Position numbers and translations under genes: made by a program | Notes under the pieces: model-generated | Told to the model about the DNA's origin: nothing | Database searches by the model: none | The model's input: the letters and a program-made list of their open reading frames with translations, nothing else | Assembly: GCA_023421675.1 (NCBI GenBank) | Contig: JAEZTC010000001.1 | Location: 186,001 to 250,000, forward strand | DNA length: 64,000 nucleotides | Source of the DNA: Bacillota bacterium | GTDB lineage: Bacteria; Bacillota; Clostridia; Acetivibrionales; JANLFN01 | Direction of reading: 5' to 3' | Shown: piece after piece, positions 36,863 through 44,802 of the stretch | How positions within the stretch are numbered: the stretch's first letter is position 1 | How the letters are laid out: the number at the start of each line of letters is the position of its first letter

Positions 36863-37684
36863 ATGTATGATGCAATCAAAACGATTAGTATAAGAAAATC
36901 CTGCAGAAACTTTTCTGTTGAACCGGTTGCTGAAAAAACTATGGATAAGATACGGGATTTGCTTAAACAAGCTTATATAGGCCCTTTGGGTAACGAAATA
37001 AGCTTCAGAATTATTGACTTCTCACAAAATAGTGATGAGGTTAACGGTAAACTTGGTACTTATGGCATTATCAAAGGTGCAAGAATATTTATAGGCGGCG
37101 CCATTACCGAAAGCACAGCTGCTTATATAGATTATGGCTACTGCTTTGAAAAAATAATTCTTGAACTGACTGAAATGAAATTGGGAACCTGCTGGATGGC
37201 TGTAGCTTCAAAAAAGGAAATTGTCAGAGCAACTTTTGAAAGCAGGTATGGAATTTCAAAAAATGAGATGGTTCCCGCTGTTTCTCCATTTGGTTATCCA
37301 AAAGAAAAGGATGGTTTTGTACAGGCTTTTGTAAGAATTGCTATGAGAACTAACAGCAGAAAGGCTTGGGAGGAATTATTCTTTGATGGTTTTGGTGGCG
37401 ATCCGCTTGATAAAAGCATGATTGGCAATTATGTTGAAGCACTAAATGCATTAAGAGCTGCACCTTCTGCTGTAAACAAGCAGCCATGGAGAGTTTATAA
37501 GGAAAAGGAAAGCCAAAACTTTCATTTTTACAGAAAAGGCGGGCATCCGATAGACATGGGTATTGCAATGCTTCATTTTGAATTTGCTGCAAGACAAAAA
37601 GGTCTTTCCGGGGAATGGGGGAAAACTGACAATCCTTATCCGATAGATGGTATGGAATATACTTTAACATGGTTGGGAAAATAG
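36863..37684 (+). CDS. Nitroreductase-family protein (TM1586-like)
   Basis: A 273-residue FMN-dependent oxidoreductase-type protein. The N terminus (MYDAIKTISIRKSCRNFSVE) contains the R-x-S-x-R FMN-phosphate region, and LNALRAAPSAVNKQPWRVYK is a second nitroreductase-like half with the S-A-x-N-x-Q-P signature. The two-half layout in one chain matches the TM1586-type family. The substrate is unknown. The ribosome site AAGGAAGG lies before the ATG. It stands alone between PFOR (divergent) and the C_GCAxxG_C_C gene. Confidence 0.85.
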   Translation: MYDAIKTISIRKSCRNFSVEPVAEKTMDKIRDLLKQAYIGPLGNEISFRIIDFSQNSDEVNGKLGTYGIIKGARIFIGGAITESTAAYIDYGYCFEKIILELTEMKLGTCWMAVASKKEIVRATFESRYGISKNEMVPAVSPFGYPKEKDGFVQAFVRIAMRTNSRKAWEELFFDGFGGDPLDKSMIGNYVEALNALRAAPSAVNKQPWRVYKEKESQNFHFYRKGGHPIDMGIAMLHFEFAARQKGLSGEWGKTDNPYPIDGMEYTLTWLGK

Positions 37685-37818
37685 TTAGAATTATCCGCAT
37701 AGTTTTTAGCATTCAGGTAAATTTATAATTAACAAAAAAATTGCCTCTTGGATTATTATGTTTTATGATATCTTTTGGGTAAATATAAACAAAATTAATT
37801 TTGAGGGGCGAAGATATT

Positions 37819-38169
37819 ATGTCTGTAAATGCGGCAAAAAACAATTATACGGGTCTTGGCAGCTGTGGAAGAATGAACTGTTCCCAATCAGTTGCAAGTG
37901 CTTTTAAGGATAAATTTAAGCTCGATGATGAATTTGTTAAATCCTTTAGTTCTTATGGAGGGGGAAGGGCACCTTCAGGAGTTTGCGGCGCATATTATGC
38001 GGTTAAAAAGATTCTTGAAAAGCTTGATGCGGATAAACTTGAAGATTTTATTGAATTTTTCAAGGAACAGGCTGGGGCGCTTGAATGTACAAGTATTAAA
38101 GGATTAAAGAAGCTATCATGTGTAGGCTGCGTTGAAAAAAGCTCTGAATATTTGGAAAAGCTAGGATAA
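37819..38169 (+). CDS. C_GCAxxG_C_C-family redox-active protein
   Basis: A 116-residue cysteine-rich protein with the family's motif order: NCSQSVASAF (first Cys), GGGRAPSGVCGAYYAV (the G-C-G/A-A core), CTSIKG, and a C-terminal CVGC pair. The conserved Cys set suggests binding of a metal cluster or redox disulfides. Members occur in anaerobes, often near reductases or regulators, but the function is unproven. The ATG at 37819 follows GAGGGG; a TTG at 37801 precedes the ribosome site. It is monocistronic. Confidence 0.85.
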   Translation: MSVNAAKNNYTGLGSCGRMNCSQSVASAFKDKFKLDDEFVKSFSSYGGGRAPSGVCGAYYAVKKILEKLDADKLEDFIEFFKEQAGALECTSIKGLKKLSCVGCVEKSSEYLEKLG

Positions 38170-38330
38170 GAATATTTATATTTATAGTTTTGCTATTGAA
38201 TACTCATACATTTTACTTTAAAATAATACTTGTAGCATGGTATTATGGTAGATAAATGTAAATATATTAACCTGTACGGATAAGATTTTTTCGAATTTAT
38301 TTTGTGCAGTTATTTCTATTACACAATCAA

Positions 38331-38355
38331 AATACCCTGCGAAGGGTATTTTTTT
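38331..38355 (+). terminator. Hairpin with T-run in the 318-base gap before the lyase gene
   Basis: AATACCCT-GCGA-AGGGTATT followed by TTTTT. It may end the upstream transcript, or be a leader attenuator of the lyase gene 133 bases downstream. The rest of the gap is AT-rich; a short TTGTG / CACAA stem (38303-38325) precedes it. Confidence 0.65.
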
Positions 38356-38404
38356 AATGCTTAGGAAATTATGTTCTATTTTAATATATTTAATTTCCGA
38401 TAAG

Positions 38405-38446
38405 CAAAGTCTTCATTATAGTCTGTTTCAGAGACTTTGTTCTTTT
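38405..38446 (+). terminator. Second hairpin with T-run just before the lyase start
   Basis: CAAAGTCT (38405-38412) pairs with AGACTTTG (38432-38439), followed by TTCTTTT. It ends 42 bases before the GTG start. Two successive terminator-like hairpins suggest transcript-level control, but no leader peptide rich in Trp or Tyr codons was found. Confidence 0.4.
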
Positions 38447-38487
38447 ATTCAAATACCCATGAACAATATATTAAAGGAGTGGTTAAA

Positions 38488-39936
38488 GTGTCTGAGGTTA
38501 AATTTTTCTTTGGGGACAAAGTGCCTCTGGAAATGCATAAGGTGAGAATAGTACAAAAACTTAATCTTGTTCCTATTGAACGCAGGTTGGAAGCTATTAC
38601 TGAAGCGGGAAACAATACATTTCTTCTTAAAAACAGGGATGTATTTCTCGATATGCTGACAGACAGCGGAGTTAATGCAATGAGTGATAAGCAGCTTGCA
38701 GCAATGATGGAAGCTGACGATAGCTATGCGGGGTCTGAAACTTTTACCAAGCTTGAAAATAAACTTACAAAAATTTTTGGAACTGATTACTTCCTTCCGG
38801 CTCATCAGGGCAGAGCGTGTGAAAACATCCTGTCCCAGGTTTTTGTAAAACCAGGTTCATTTGTTCCTATGAACTATCACTTTACTACTACAAAATCACA
38901 CATAGTACTAAACGGTGGTACCGTTGAAGAACTTGTTATAGATGAAGGCTTGAATCTTAATAGTGAATGTCCTTTTAAAGGAAATATGGATATTGCAAAG
39001 CTAAAGGCTTTTATAGATAAGCAGGGTGCTTCAAAGATAGCATTTGTAAGAATGGAGTCGGGAACTAATCTCATAGGAGGACAGCCATTCTCACTACAGA
39101 ATATGCGTGATGTTCGCATGGTATGTAATGACTACAATATTCCTCTTGTTTTAGATGCAAGTCTTCTTGCTGATAATCTGTACTTTATTAAGGAACGAGA
39201 AGAAGACTGTAAAAACATGAGTATTAGAGAAATCACACGTGCAATGGCGGATCTTTCGGATATTGTTTACTTCTCAGCTCGTAAGCTTGGATGTGCACGC
39301 GGAGGCGGAATTTGCACGTCAAACAAGGAATTGTACCTTAAAATACGTGAATTCGTGCCTCTTTATGAAGGCTTTCTTACCTATGGCGGTATGTCGGTTC
39401 GTGAAATGGAAGCAATAACTGTAGGACTTGAAGAGACCATGGATGAAAACATGATAAACCAGGGGCCTCAGTTTATTGCATATATGGTTGAAGAATTGGA
39501 AAAAAGGGGAGTACCTGTTGTAACACCTCCCGGTGGACTTGGATGCCATATAAATGCTATGAAATTCGTTAAACATATTCCTCAAAGCGAATACCCTGCA
39601 GGTGCTCTTGCAGCAGCTGTTTATCTTACAAGCGGTGTAAGAGGCATGGAAAGAGGAACTATTTCAGAGCAGAGAGAACCAAACGGCGATGAAAGATTTG
39701 CTAATGTAGAGCTTTTGCGTCTTGCTATGCCAAGGCGTGTGTTTACTCTTTCACAAGTTAAGTATGCAATTGACAGAATTCATTGGCTTTATGAAAACCG
39801 TGAGCTTATAGGCGGTTTGAAATTTGTTGAAGAACCAAATGTATTGCGTTTCTTCTTCGGAAGACTTGCGACGACTTCTGACTGGCAGCAGAAACTGGTA
39901 GCCAAGTTCAGAAAAGATTTTGGAGACAGCCTCTGA
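38488..39936 (+). CDS. Tryptophanase / tyrosine phenol-lyase family beta-eliminating lyase
   Basis: PLP fold-I lyase that splits an aromatic or other amino acid to an aromatic product, pyruvate and ammonia. The GTG at 38488 follows AAAGGAG (38473-38479), giving 482 residues, normal for the family. Landmarks are YFLPAHQGRACENIL (cofactor phosphate region), GGTVEELVIDEGL, RMESGTNLIGGQP, and the Schiff-base lysine in FSARKLGCARGGGICTS (Lys about 264). Canonical tryptophanase and tyrosine phenol-lyase have S-x-K-K-D-C there, so this is a divergent subgroup and the substrate is uncertain. Two hairpins precede it and a terminator follows. Confidence 0.85.
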   Translation: MSEVKFFFGDKVPLEMHKVRIVQKLNLVPIERRLEAITEAGNNTFLLKNRDVFLDMLTDSGVNAMSDKQLAAMMEADDSYAGSETFTKLENKLTKIFGTDYFLPAHQGRACENILSQVFVKPGSFVPMNYHFTTTKSHIVLNGGTVEELVIDEGLNLNSECPFKGNMDIAKLKAFIDKQGASKIAFVRMESGTNLIGGQPFSLQNMRDVRMVCNDYNIPLVLDASLLADNLYFIKEREEDCKNMSIREITRAMADLSDIVYFSARKLGCARGGGICTSNKELYLKIREFVPLYEGFLTYGGMSVREMEAITVGLEETMDENMINQGPQFIAYMVEELEKRGVPVVTPPGGLGCHINAMKFVKHIPQSEYPAGALAAAVYLTSGVRGMERGTISEQREPNGDERFANVELLRLAMPRRVFTLSQVKYAIDRIHWLYENRELIGGLKFVEEPNVLRFFFGRLATTSDWQQKLVAKFRKDFGDSL

Positions 39937-39968
39937 TAACTCTTCCTATATATTGTTCAGAGAAATAG

Positions 39969-39996
39969 AAGGCCTCTGCTATATGCAGAGGTCTTT
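39969..39996 (+). terminator. Terminator after the lyase gene
   Basis: AAGGCCTCTGC-TATAT-GCAGAGGTCTT (one G-U pair) followed by TTATATT. Confidence 0.8.
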
Positions 39997-40174
39997 TATA
40001 TTAATAAGGTTATTATTTGTCCTGTAAATAATGCTGTTGTTGAAATCTTCATAGTAGATTGCTATTATCAAAATTAATAATTTTCCAAGCAATTGTCAAT
40101 GCTATATTATTATAAGTGAGTTGGGCCTTAAATATTTGGGTATATAATATGATAGGTTATAAGGAGGAGAATTT

Positions 40175-40387
40175 ATGGCTAATTTAAGCAGAACCATACA
40201 AGTTGAAGGAATGTCTTGCAGCCACTGCGAAAACGCAGTTAAAAAAGCGGTTGGCTCTTTAGAGGGTGTTGGTAATGTAAGTGTAGATCTGTCGGCTAAA
40301 AAGGTTTCAATTGAGTATGATCCGGGAATTGTTGCCTGGGAAAGAATAAGACAGGCTATAGAAGACCAGGGTTACGATCCTGAATAA
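40175..40387 (+). CDS. copZ: Copper chaperone / heavy-metal-associated domain protein
   Basis: A 70-residue ferredoxin-like HMA protein with the metal site GMSCSHC (Cys15 and Cys18) and the conserved KAVGSLEGVGNVSVDL beta-hairpin. It binds Cu(I) in the cytosol and would hand it to a P-type ATPase or regulator, but none is adjacent here. Ribosome site AAGGAGGAG precedes the ATG. It is monocistronic with a terminator at 40402. Confidence 0.9.
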   Translation: MANLSRTIQVEGMSCSHCENAVKKAVGSLEGVGNVSVDLSAKKVSIEYDPGIVAWERIRQAIEDQGYDPE

Positions 40388-40401
40388 ATTTTAAAAATTG
40401 G

Positions 40402-40425
40402 AGGCTCCTTGACGGGGCCTTTTTA
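40402..40425 (+). terminator. Terminator after copZ
   Basis: AGGCTCC-TTGAC-GGGGCCT hairpin followed by TTTTTAATT. Confidence 0.75.
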
Positions 40426-40569
40426 ATTAATAAAAAAATATATTAATATGAAACATTTACAAGATAATTGAGAAACGTCACCATAGATGATATAATTATG
40501 AAAATAATGATAGTTTTTATTCTAAAATGAGATTTTCTGTCATTGTTTCATATTTAGGGGGGAAATGCT

Positions 40570-40950
40570 ATGGAAAATAAGGCTTTACGTGCATTAGTCT
40601 GTGACGATTCAATTCTTATCAGAAAAAAACTCAAGGAGTGCCTGCTAGAAAACGGCTGTTCAGAGGTTCTTGAAGCTGCAGATGGACAAATGGGCATCGA
40701 CATGTACAAGGAAAATAAGCCCGATCTGGTTTTCATGGATATTGTAATGCCTGTAAAGGGCGGCATCGAAGCAGTAACAGAAATAATTGAATTTGATAAG
40801 AATGCCAAGGTTGTTATTGCATCCTCGTCAGGTACCAAAACTCACCTTAAAAAAGCTTTGGAAGCCGGTGCATATGAGTTTATTCAGAAGCCATTTGAGG
40901 AGGCGCAAATTAAAAATATTCTCGCAAATGTCAAGAAGGAGGGAAAATAA
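40570..40950 (+). CDS. CheY-like single-domain response regulator
   Basis: A 126-residue stand-alone receiver domain. Asp12/Asp13, the phosphorylation site in DLVFMDIVMP (Asp57), the Ser of VIASSSG and the Lys of FIQKPF (about 108) are all present. No output domain. It lies four bases before a gene whose C-terminal domain looks like the CheX phosphatase, so the pair probably forms a phospho-relay with its own dephosphorylation, acting on motility, adhesion or another target. GGGG and a short gap precede the ATG. Confidence 0.92.
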   Translation: MENKALRALVCDDSILIRKKLKECLLENGCSEVLEAADGQMGIDMYKENKPDLVFMDIVMPVKGGIEAVTEIIEFDKNAKVVIASSSGTKTHLKKALEAGAYEFIQKPFEEAQIKNILANVKKEGK

Positions 40951-40953
40951 ATA

Positions 40954-41823
40954 ATGTTTACTCAATTTTTTGGCAGTTATCTTTTAAATAAGAAATTTGT
41001 TACCTCCGAACAACTTAAGGATGCATTGGATTATCAGAAGTCAGTACACCTGAAACTTGGTGTTTTAGCTGTTAATGCAGGATTTATGTCGGTTGACCAG
41101 GTTAATGCCGTACACAGTCAGCAGGCAAAGGTAGATAAAAAGTTCGGTGAAATAGCCATAGATATGGGATTCCTCGATGACCTCAAGCTTAATACACTGC
41201 TTTCAACACAGAAGACAGGACATCTTTTACTGGGTCAGGCATTGGTTGACAGAGGTTATATGAACCTTGAAAAGTTCAAGGAAGCGGTTGAAGGTTATAA
41301 AAAGGAATACAGCATAACAAATGAATCACTTCAAAAAGAAGACATAGATGAAATTGTTAAAAACTATTATAAGTTTTCAGGCAGTGTCAAGGCGGATCTT
41401 TTAAAACAGTATACTTCACTGCTTATCAGAAATATTATCAGATTTATAGATGATGAGTTTAAGCCTTTAGAAGTTAGTTCAGTAAAGGAATATAAGTCCA
41501 ATTGGATTGCGATACAGGATATAAACGGTGAAGAGGCCTTATTTACTGCAATTGCTGCTGATGAAAAACCTTTTATAGGCTTTGCAGAGAAATACGCAGG
41601 AGAAAAATTCGAAGCTGCAGATGAGTACACACAGGCATCTGTTGGTGAATTCCTCAACCTTGTAAATGGTTTGTTCCTTGTAAATATGTCAAACAACAAT
41701 ATTGAACTTGAACTTGATCCTCAGGTTGTTGAAAAGGATAAGAGCCTTAATCTCTACAATGCATTTTCCGTGCCATTTGAATTCTCCTTTGGAAAGGTTG
41801 AATTCATAATCGCTGCAAAATAA
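40954..41823 (+). CDS. MshEN-like repeat plus CheX-like phosphatase domain protein
   Basis: A 289-residue protein. Residues 1-120 contain repeated helical units of the GspE/MshE N-terminal type (FFGSYLLNKKFVTSEQLKDA, then KFGEIAIDMGFLDDLKL, then HLLLGQALVDRGYMNLEKF). Such domains in other proteins bind c-di-GMP or mediate assembly. The C-terminal half (about 145-289) resembles CheX/CheC: ASVGEFLNLVNGLF near residue 228 carries the E-x-x-N pair of the phosphatase helix. It probably dephosphorylates the CheY-like protein encoded directly upstream. A strong terminator follows. Confidence 0.75.
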   Translation: MFTQFFGSYLLNKKFVTSEQLKDALDYQKSVHLKLGVLAVNAGFMSVDQVNAVHSQQAKVDKKFGEIAIDMGFLDDLKLNTLLSTQKTGHLLLGQALVDRGYMNLEKFKEAVEGYKKEYSITNESLQKEDIDEIVKNYYKFSGSVKADLLKQYTSLLIRNIIRFIDDEFKPLEVSSVKEYKSNWIAIQDINGEEALFTAIAADEKPFIGFAEKYAGEKFEAADEYTQASVGEFLNLVNGLFLVNMSNNNIELELDPQVVEKDKSLNLYNAFSVPFEFSFGKVEFIIAAK

Positions 41824-41848
41824 GAAACACTTAGATATTTAAGACAAA

Positions 41849-41895
41849 AAAAGCTTGATTTGCCGTATTCAACGGAAATCAAGCTTTTATTTTTT
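41849..41895. terminator. Strong terminator after the CheX-like gene
   Basis: AAAAGCTTGATTT (41849-41861) pairs perfectly with AAATCAAGCTTTT (41876-41888). An inner CCGT / ACGG stem and a T-run (ATTTTTT) follow. It separates two convergent operons. Confidence 0.9.
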
Positions 41896-41904
41896 ATGTA
41901 TTCT

Positions 41905-42531
41905 TTAATCTCTTTTTTTTAAAACTGCAGCTGCAGATAAAAGAATACCCAATCCCAGTATATAATATTTTTCTGTGAAACTCCCCGATTGCATTGATGA
42001 TAGTGTAAATACAGACAGATACTCACCATGAGTAAACTTATCAAACAAGAAATACGAGATTGATACGAGATATCCAATAATTGTGCTTCCTGAAACTGCT
42101 GATGCAAAAAGACCTGTACTTCCTAAGGCAATTGCAGAGCAAAAGGTTCCAAAAACATATTTAATGTAGGGAAAATCACATTTAAAAGCTTTCATAATGC
42201 CTGCAAAGCTAAAAAACAACACAGCCAGACAAATTACAGCAATGAAGATTCTTGACAAAATGATTTTCCGCTGTGAAACTACTTTACTTGATACTATCTC
42301 AGATATCTCCCGGCTATGTTCCGGCTGCAGAAGGGGAACCAAGAGAACAATTCCAGGTATGATAACAAAGCCTTCCATACACTGAGCGGAGAAAACTTCA
42401 TTAAGATAGGAAATCCCATGAATGATAGGTACAAGACAAAGAATAATTATAGATAGTATTAAATTATTACGTATGCTGAGTGTGAAGTTTATTTTGCAGA
42501 GTGTGCTGCCATTTGATATACAATGAACCAA
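41905..42531 (-). CDS. ABC-type exporter permease-like membrane protein (second subunit)
   Basis: About 208 residues with six hydrophobic helices (LILSIIILCLVPIIHGISYL through to YILGLGILLSAAAVL). The frame is open to 42597, but the best start is TTG at 42531, eight bases after GGGGAG; this overlaps the preceding permease gene by 65 bases. It shows no ATPase motif and sits last in the order ATPase, permease 1, permease 2. It should be the partner channel subunit of an ABC-2-type exporter. The overlap makes the exact N terminus uncertain. Confidence 0.7.
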   Translation of the reverse strand: MVHCISNGSTLCKINFTLSIRNNLILSIIILCLVPIIHGISYLNEVFSAQCMEGFVIIPGIVLLVPLLQPEHSREISEIVSSKVVSQRKIILSRIFIAVICLAVLFFSFAGIMKAFKCDFPYIKYVFGTFCSAIALGSTGLFASAVSGSTIIGYLVSISYFLFDKFTHGEYLSVFTLSSMQSGSFTEKYYILGLGILLSAAAVLKKRD

Positions 42532-43858
42532 AATCAAATCTCCCCTTTCTTTTTTTCTCATAAATCCAGGCGGACAGCAATAGTAAAATTCCTGCAAGAG
42601 AAACCAGTAGAATACGATTTGTCCAAATAGTTGCTAAATTATTATGTATTAAGTCATACCCCCTTAAACTGTTGTTTCTAATCATAAGGTTAAACAACGA
42701 ATAGTCACCCAACAGTTTTGTCAACCCACTGTCAACAAACCACCAGATAAGTTGGACAGCAATAGCAATCGGGGCATCAGTCAATAAAGTCAGAAACATT
42801 CCGACAGCTGTAACAAGCATAATAGTTGGCAGAAGCCACCATAAAATATATTTTAAAAAGCCAAAATAATCAATTGCTATTTGATGAGACTCCCCGAAGA
42901 AAATCAGTTGTATAAGTGATTCCAGACTGAGTAAGAGGATTGGAATTATCATTAATGTTACATAAGCAAAGTAACGGCAAAAAATTAATTTTATGCTTAA
43001 TGACCTTCGGGAATAAATAAGTTCATTCATCTTTGCCCGACGGTCTTTCAGCATCATAAATACTACAAGAAATATAGGGAAAAGGCCTGCAGACAGTCCT
43101 ATATAATCACAAAACAATCTTGCAAATGCACCTGTTACTTTGTCTTTTTGAATAGTTGTATGATATTCTTCCAATGCCTCCTCATAGGATTGATCTGCAA
43201 TTCCGAAACGATCTATTAGTGAACTCATTGAATACATTGAATTTTTCCCGATCATCGCTTCAACTTCAAGCATAAGCTCTTTGAATTTTTCATATGAAAC
43301 CTGTGAGATAAAGTGTTTTGTTTTATCATTTTTATCACCCTGAGTGCTTTCCTGCTTTATACTGACACTCAGGCCACCATTTTCATTAAGTGTATTATTC
43401 TTGCTCATATGGATGATTCCGAGACCATTTGTCTGAGGAAAATAATTTTCGGGCAGATTAAGCAGTTGTTTTTCCGATAGCCCTGTTATTTCTTCCAGAA
43501 TTTCTTTTATCCTGTTTTGCTGCTCTTTACTGAATGTTTTGAACTTTACATAGTTTAGAGGGTAGTACTGATAACGGTTTTGCTTATATTCAATGAGAAG
43601 TTGATCTACTGCACCGGTCATGAGTTTATCGGGTATTTCCTTCTTTTTAATTCCGAATACTTTATCTTCCTGCATAGGTTTCCTTAATATCGGCAGAGAG
43701 CCATCGCTATGTGCAGTAAGAGGTTTATCTTCAGCACTTATTTCTTCTGATGTAACGCCTAAAAAATTTACACCCCAACTAACTACCAGACTTATGACAA
43801 ACAACCAGAATATCAAGCTTTTTATAACCCTTTTACATTCTTCCATGAACAGACTCAT
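42467..43858 (-). CDS. ABC-2-type exporter permease (first subunit)
   Basis: A 463-residue membrane protein. An N-terminal helix (LIFWLFVISLVVSWGVNFLG) is followed by a large extracytoplasmic region (about 45-240), then a run of five or six helices (LSAGLFPIFLVVFMML, YVTLMIIPILLLSLESLI and others). This topology is that of ABC-2 permeases used for antibiotic or peptide export and self-protection. Its ATG overlaps the ATPase gene's stop (43855-43858). The cognate histidine kinase and response regulator are encoded just upstream, so export and sensing are probably linked. Confidence 0.82.
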   Translation of the reverse strand: MSLFMEECKRVIKSLIFWLFVISLVVSWGVNFLGVTSEEISAEDKPLTAHSDGSLPILRKPMQEDKVFGIKKKEIPDKLMTGAVDQLLIEYKQNRYQYYPLNYVKFKTFSKEQQNRIKEILEEITGLSEKQLLNLPENYFPQTNGLGIIHMSKNNTLNENGGLSVSIKQESTQGDKNDKTKHFISQVSYEKFKELMLEVEAMIGKNSMYSMSSLIDRFGIADQSYEEALEEYHTTIQKDKVTGAFARLFCDYIGLSAGLFPIFLVVFMMLKDRRAKMNELIYSRRSLSIKLIFCRYFAYVTLMIIPILLLSLESLIQLIFFGESHQIAIDYFGFLKYILWWLLPTIMLVTAVGMFLTLLTDAPIAIAVQLIWWFVDSGLTKLLGDYSLFNLMIRNNSLRGYDLIHNNLATIWTNRILLVSLAGILLLLSAWIYEKKRKGRFDFGSLYIKWQHTLQNKLHTQHT

Positions 43859-44733
43859 TGAAAACCACCTCCTTCACTCTTCCTTAAAACCTCCATATAG
43901 CCATCTTCAACAGTAGGGTTACAAGGTATGGCATTATCGGCAGGCTTGTAATCACTCAGTATTCGAAGGTTAGTTGTTTGGCTGTTTACTTGCATATTCA
44001 GAATATGAAAATTCTGTTTGGCAACACTTATTTCATCTGCTGCTATGTCCATAGTGTAGACTTTGCCGGTTGCCTGTTCAGCAAGTTTATTTATTGTACT
44101 GTGAAATAGAATTTGTCCTCTATCCAGTATTGCAGTATATTTGCAGGTGGATTCAATATCGCCTACAATATGAGTGGAAAGGATTACTATATGTTTGTGT
44201 GCAATTTCGCATAATAAGTTACGGAAATGGATACGTTCCTCGGGATCAAGACCTGCGGTAGGCTCATCAACGATAAGCACTTGCGGGTTATGAAGCAAAG
44301 CCTGTGCAATTCCAAGCCTGCGTTTCATTCCGCCTGATAAGGCTTTTATTTTCGTGCTACGATTTTCTATGAGATTTACTTGCTCCAGCAGCCTGGGGAT
44401 ACGTTCCATGCGTTCATTTTTTGAAAGTTCCGATAGCATTCCTAAGTAGTCCATTGCCTGCCAGACTGTCATATGTGGGTAAATTGAAAAGTCTTGAGGT
44501 AGGTAGCCAATCATTTTACGGATTTCTTTTGTGTGTTCTATAGGTACATCATTAATAACAATGCAGCCTGTAGTTTTTACTGATAAAGTAGCCAGAATAC
44601 GCATTAGTGTTGTCTTCCCGGCACCATTCCTGCCTAGCAGACCAAACATGCCTGTTCCTATTGATAGCGAAATATTATCCAAAGCATATTTTTTACCAAA
44701 CTTTTTTGATAGGTTTTGAATATTGATTTCCAT
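43855..44733 (-). CDS. ABC transporter ATP-binding protein
   Basis: A 292-residue ATPase subunit with Walker A (LLGRNGAGKTTLMRIL, about 33-48), ABC signature LSGGMKRRLGIAQAL, Walker B VLIVDEPTAGLDPEER, and the switch His (STHIVGD). The C-terminal extension of about 70 residues is normal for exporters of this type. It drives the two membrane subunits encoded downstream on the same strand. It starts 69 bases after the histidine kinase gene and may share its transcript or have its own promoter. Confidence 0.92.
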   Translation of the reverse strand: MEINIQNLSKKFGKKYALDNISLSIGTGMFGLLGRNGAGKTTLMRILATLSVKTTGCIVINDVPIEHTKEIRKMIGYLPQDFSIYPHMTVWQAMDYLGMLSELSKNERMERIPRLLEQVNLIENRSTKIKALSGGMKRRLGIAQALLHNPQVLIVDEPTAGLDPEERIHFRNLLCEIAHKHIVILSTHIVGDIESTCKYTAILDRGQILFHSTINKLAEQATGKVYTMDIAADEISVAKQNFHILNMQVNSQTTNLRILSDYKPADNAIPCNPTVEDGYMEVLRKSEGGGFQ

Positions 44734-44802
44734 AAAAAACTCTCCTTTCTTTTATAAGGAGAGAATAAATAATAAAAGTCAATTTTTAGCCAAGGTCTAT
44801 AA

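Noticed and set aside
38170..38487. T-box leader or tnaC-like attenuator peptide before the lyase
   Set aside because: No T-box sequence, specifier loop or Trp-containing short frame with a ribosome binding site was found.
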